Program-made: the position numbers and the translations under genes
The notes under the pieces: model-generated
Database searches by the model: none
Seen by the model: the letters and a program-made list of their open reading frames with translations, nothing else
Told to the model about the DNA's origin: nothing
Shown: one piece after another, positions 20,233 to 23,613 of the stretch
Numbering within the stretch: the stretch's first letter is position 1
How the letters are laid out: the number at the start of each line of letters is the position of its first letter
Source: Auxenochlorella pyrenoidosa
Lineage: Eukaryota; Chlorophyta; Trebouxiophyceae; Chlorellales; Chlorellaceae
Direction of reading: 5' to 3'
Assembly: GCA_001430745.1 (NCBI GenBank)
Contig: KQ482032.1
Location: 28,464 to 52,076 of the forward strand
Length of the DNA stretch: 23,613 nt

Positions 20233-23200
20233 TCACAGTCGGGTGAGGCACGTGGCGGTGAAGGACAGCTCTTTGCTGCCCGGGCCCAGCGCCTCGCCGC
20301 CCGCGCTGTACTCCCCGCCCACCCGCACCCGGTAGCGCAGCACCGGCGGCTCGTCCACGTTGCGCAGCAGCCACTCATCGCCCGCCAGGTGCACCTGCAG
20401 GGGGGGGGGCGGTTTGCTGAGGGGTGGACATCCCACACATGCAGAGTGCTGTGTAGGAGGATGGGCTGGCAATGCGCAGCTCAAGCCCACCCAGCTGGTC
20501 CCAAAACCAGTGTGGGCCCGCCCCCGCTACCCCGCACAGACAAAGGCCCGCCGCCCTCCGCCTGCCTCACCTGCAGCTGCACATCCTGCCCGGGTGGCAC
20601 CACGCCCCGCACGGGCCGCACCTCGAGCAGCTGGTGCGCCGCCGCTGCCGCTGCATGCCCATCGCGGATCGCGCGGCCAAGCACGGTGGCGCCCCCGCTG
20701 CCGCACTCCTCGGGGGCGCAGGCCACCGAGAACAGCAGCGGGCGGTGCCCCTCGTTGCGCAGCAGCACCATCTGGCTGGGGATGGTGGTGGGGTGCAGCT
20801 TCACGTGGTTGGGGAGCAGGCAGCAGGGGGGGTCGCCCGCCGGCACCTGGCCCCCCGCCCCTGCATCCACCGCTGCCGCGTCGTCGCCGCCATCGTCGCC
20901 CCGCGCCGCCGCCGCCGCGCACTCCTTGAGCAGGCGGCTGCACACGGCGCGCTTCTTGGCCTGGTCGGTGACGGGCAGGTTGGCCTCCAGGATGGCGTAC
21001 ACCGGCTTGTGGTCTGGTGGGGGGGGGTGGGGGGGGCGGCAGGGCAGGCATGACTTGGCAGCACACGAGGCGTCACGATGAAGGCAAGGTGATAGTGCCC
21101 AACACACACACACACACACTGGCAGCCCCTGGACCCGCAACCTCCTCCCGCACTGGGCACCCGGCCCCACCCAGGCGCCCCACCCGACTCGGTGACGTCG
21201 GCCCAGCAGTTGTACTCCACCGCCCGCACCGTCACGTCCTCCTCCTCATCCACCACCTGCACCTGCTCGCCCTCCTCCGCCTGCCGCGGGGGGGCCAGGG
21301 CGGCCAGGGGGCAGGCCGGTGAGCGTGCACCCAGAGCGGGCAGTATCACAGCCCCCAGCACCACACCCACGTCCTCGCCGAGGCCTGCGGCCCCGCGGCC
21401 AGCACGCGACAGTGGCCACGGAACGTAAAGCACACCAAGAACATGCGCTGCAGGCAGCCCAGCCAGTCTGCGTGCCAGGTTGCCACACCTCGAGGCGGCG
21501 CTGCTGCGCAGCCCCAGCCCGCCTGGCCGGCAGCGGCGCGCGCCTCACCTCTGGCGTGGGGAAGGGCGCGGAGCCGCGGAAGAAGATGCGGTCGCACCAG
21601 GCGGGGATGCGCCGCTTCTCCGAGGTGTCGTAGGCAAAGGGGTTGGCCGAGGCCTTGTCAAACTTGTAGGTGGGGCGGAAGGCCAGGGGGCCGCCCTCGC
21701 GCAGGCCGCGGAAGACGCGCCCCGCCGCCATCTCGCGCCGGCACTGGTCCTGCACGGCAGCAAAGGGCAAGGGCAAAGACGGCACAGGGTTGGGCAGCGC
21801 GCGAGGGCAGCACATCAGCTGGAAGTGAGCGGGCGCCGGCCAGGCAATCTGCGCCGCTGCTGCTTGCCCGGCCAAGCCTCTGTGTGCCGCACGCTGGGCC
21901 GTGCACCCTACGTCTTGATTCCCATCACGCACGCCCATCAGCATGCCGCCCGCCTGCCACAGCGGGACCTCCGTCACATCCCCAGAGCCCCGCCCGGGTA
22001 CCCAGGGGCCCCACCATGTCGGCCAGCACGCCCAGCTCGTTGCGGATGGCCCGCTCCTTGACCGCCTCGTACGGCCCGTCTATGCGATAGTTGAAGTCGC
22101 CCAGCCACACCAGCATGTGCGCACCCCGCATGCCCTCGCCCACGGCCGCCGGACCGCCCTCTGCGGCAGCGGCCCCCGCCAGCGCTGCCGCGTTGACGGC
22201 GGCGGCGTCCAGCCCGCTGCCGCCGCCCACGGAGCTCTCGGCGTCGCTGTCGGCGTCGCCGCCTGCAGGGCGGGGCAGGGCGCGGAGGCGGCTTGACAGG
22301 GGTTCTTCACGGAGCACCCTTCATGCGGGATCCCAAAGGCTAGCAGCCCGCCCCCAGGGCACCCTTTCCCCCCCTCACCTCCCGCAAATACATCCTCCAT
22401 TGCAGCCACCGCCGAGGGCTTCAGGCGCGCGCTGCCTGCCAGCTGGCCCTGCTGCGCCTGCGCCGTCACGGCGTTGGCCACGCCGGCTGCGCCCCCGGCC
22501 GCGCCGCCCTCTGCGTCGTCGGCGTACCAGGCGCGGCGGGAGAAGGTGAGCTGGCGGCAGATGGTGGCATAGTTGGCGTTGCGCGCCTCCACCGCGCCCT
22601 GCGCAAGGGAGGGCCGTGAGGGCGGGCAGGCCAGCTGAGATCAGAGGGGAGCTGGGGGACATGAAAGGTGGCTGGGGGGCCAGAGACAGGAGCACGGCCA
22701 GCGCAGCCGCCCAACCCCTGCCTCAACACCCTTCAGCAGCATGGCCGTAGCCCCCAGACTCTCCTCTGCCCTGTGGCGCGACTGCTCTCTCGCTGCCTAT
22801 CCGCCCCCTGCCCCCCCCCCCCCCCCCCCCGCCACACACACCTGGTGCGCTGCAAAGTGGGAGCACAGCACGGCGATTCGGCGGCGGTGCAGCGAGAACT
22901 GCACCGCCACGGCGCCCTTGTTGCCGCCCACGCCCAGCACGCCGCAGGCCACGCTGGCGGTGGTCACCTCGCCGATGCTGTCCCGCAGGTGGTTGCGCGC
23001 AAACACCAGGATGAGCATGCCGCTGCGGGCAGGCGGGGGTTGGGGAGGTGGGGTTGGGGAGGTGAGCTGGCGCCCCAGCAGGTCAGCTTACAAGGCGTTT
23101 GGAGCTGTCCCCCAGCCAGCCCAGGTGAGAGCACCGCCCTCCTGCCAGCACCCTCCTGCTGCTGCTTCCGCACGTGCACCCTGAGCAGCGTCGCCAGCCC

Positions 23201-23613
23201 TGCCAGGTGGCCAGCCCCCACCCACCTGAGCTGGCGCAGCCCCACTTGGTGCCAGTGGCGCTCGCCGCCCAGCGCGGACAGCACGCCCTGGCTCCAGAAC
23301 TTGGCGTTGGTGTTGCCCCGCTCCTGCATCCTCTGCGAGAAGGCGTCCTTGGCGGCGGCCAGCGCCACTGCGGGGAGGGGGGGGGGGGGGCGAGGGAGCA
23401 GGCATGCTGGCAAATGAGATGAGAGCGGCGTGTGATCCACGGCGACGCTTGGCTGCTACAGTGCTGGCGCATCCAAAGAGGGTGGCACGAGGGAGCAAGA
23501 CGAGGCGCGAGAGACAGCAGTGCGTTGTGAGTGAGCAGGACCCATGCACTCGGCCAGCCAGCCAGCCCCGCCTCTGCCCGCCGCGCACCCCAGCCGGAGC
23601 CCCATCCGTGTCG
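20233..23613 (-). CDS. Inositol-polyphosphate 5-phosphatase with C-terminal Ig/ASH-like domain, 5' end outside the window
   Basis: It removes the 5-phosphate from inositol phosphates or phosphoinositides. Exons (minus strand) are 23367-23226, 23022-22842, 22598-22379, 22262-22015, 21749-21549, 21280-21184, 21013-20571 and 20394-20233. All visible phases agree. Catalytic blocks appear in family order: NTNAKFWSQGV, GVGGNKGAVAVQFSLH, CSHFAAHQ, RNANYATICRQLTF, LVWLGDFNYRID, FRPTYKFD, RIPAWCDRIFFRG and DHKPVYA. They hold the metal-binding and catalytic Asp, Asn and His residues (GDFN, CDRI, DHKP). The start of the domain, including the WNxG block, should lie right of the window. About 90 low-complexity Ala/Gly residues interrupt the domain between the Arg-Asn and LGDFNYR blocks. 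After the domain, about 180 residues resemble the beta-rich ASH/Ig module of OCRL/INPP5B (LHPTTIPSQMVLLRNEGHRP), but this is weaker. No RhoGAP domain follows. Confidence 0.9.
21102..21119. repeat. (AC)9 microsatellite in a 5-phosphatase intron
   Basis: Eighteen bases of perfect AC dinucleotide repeat lie within the intron between 21014 and 21183. It is a simple sequence repeat with no visible role. Confidence 0.9.
22811..22830. repeat. C20 homopolymer in a 5-phosphatase intron, G-run next to the 5' splice site
   Basis: There are 20 consecutive C on the plus strand. On the coding strand this is a G20 run starting 11 nt inside the intron, after the donor CAG|GTGTGTGTGG. Unlike the other homopolymers, it lies by the donor and not by the acceptor. 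Confidence 0.85.
23377..23390 (-). repeat. Poly-C (14) tract before a 5-phosphatase 3' splice site
   Basis: There are 14 consecutive G on the plus strand (C on the coding strand), then TCCCCGCAG and the exon starting at 23367. It has the position of a polypyrimidine tract. Confidence 0.8.

Noticed and set aside
21102..21119. (AC)9 as a Z-DNA regulatory element
   Set aside because: It is short, intronic and of common microsatellite type. No evidence beyond the repeat itself.
21246..21977. Continuous 243-codon minus-strand frame as one exon
   Set aside because: It includes the real 5-phosphatase exon 21749-21549 but extends on both sides through introns. Splice sites and family alignment limit it.

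Overview
The window looks like nuclear DNA from a GC-rich, intron-dense green alga. A core chlorophyte, probably a Chlorella-like trebouxiophyte, fits best. The evidence is: nearly every gene is split into short exons with clean GT-AG (rarely GC-AG) borders; two gene ends have the pentamer TGTAA that green algae use as a poly(A) signal; and the gene set is plant-like (type II RbcX Rubisco chaperone, bacterial-type organellar TrpRS, plant-like gamma-adaptin, HVA22). There is no operon, phage, transposon, CRISPR array or rRNA. Exon models were joined by hand. For seven of the nine genes, every splice phase closes from ATG to stop.

Layout, left to right: (1) 1-2921, minus: SKI3/TTC37-like TPR protein, 3' part outside the window. 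(2) 3189-5027, plus: cyclophilin, 271 aa, with an MGxxxS N-terminus and an Ala/Arg tail. (3) 5371-6619, minus: HVA22/REEP/Yop1 ER-shaping protein, 199 aa. (4) 7080-8222, plus: RbcX, 200 aa, with a GC-AG intron and a perfect hairpin over its stop codon. (5) 8776-10001, plus: an HMG box fused to a Dpb3/POLE4-type histone fold, ending in a PIP-like motif, 241 aa. (6) 10452-11021, minus: 100-aa protein with a presequence-like N-terminus and one C-terminal membrane segment, family unknown. (7) 11321-14452, plus: organellar tryptophanyl-tRNA synthetase, 422 aa. (8) 14907-19844, plus: AP-1 gamma-adaptin, 832 aa, with a 17-nt first coding exon ending at a GC donor. (9) 20233-23613, minus: inositol-polyphosphate 5-phosphatase, 5' part outside the window.

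The genes are single-copy housekeeping functions and do not form one pathway: RNA decay, protein folding, ER shape, Rubisco assembly, chromatin or replication, organelle translation, clathrin traffic and phosphoinositide turnover. Three pairs are head-to-head (1/2, 3/4, 6/7) with 267-460 bp between start codons, and three are tail-to-tail (2/3, 5/6, 8/9). Loose functional links exist: AP-1 and phosphoinositide phosphatases both act in membrane traffic, and RbcX and the TrpRS both serve organelles. Nothing shows that they are co-regulated.

The most unusual items are the HMG/histone-fold/PIP-like fusion, the GC-AG introns, the long pure-C tracts before 3' splice sites, the RbcX stop-codon hairpin and the uncharacterised 100-aa membrane protein. 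I found no convincing multi-gene novel system.
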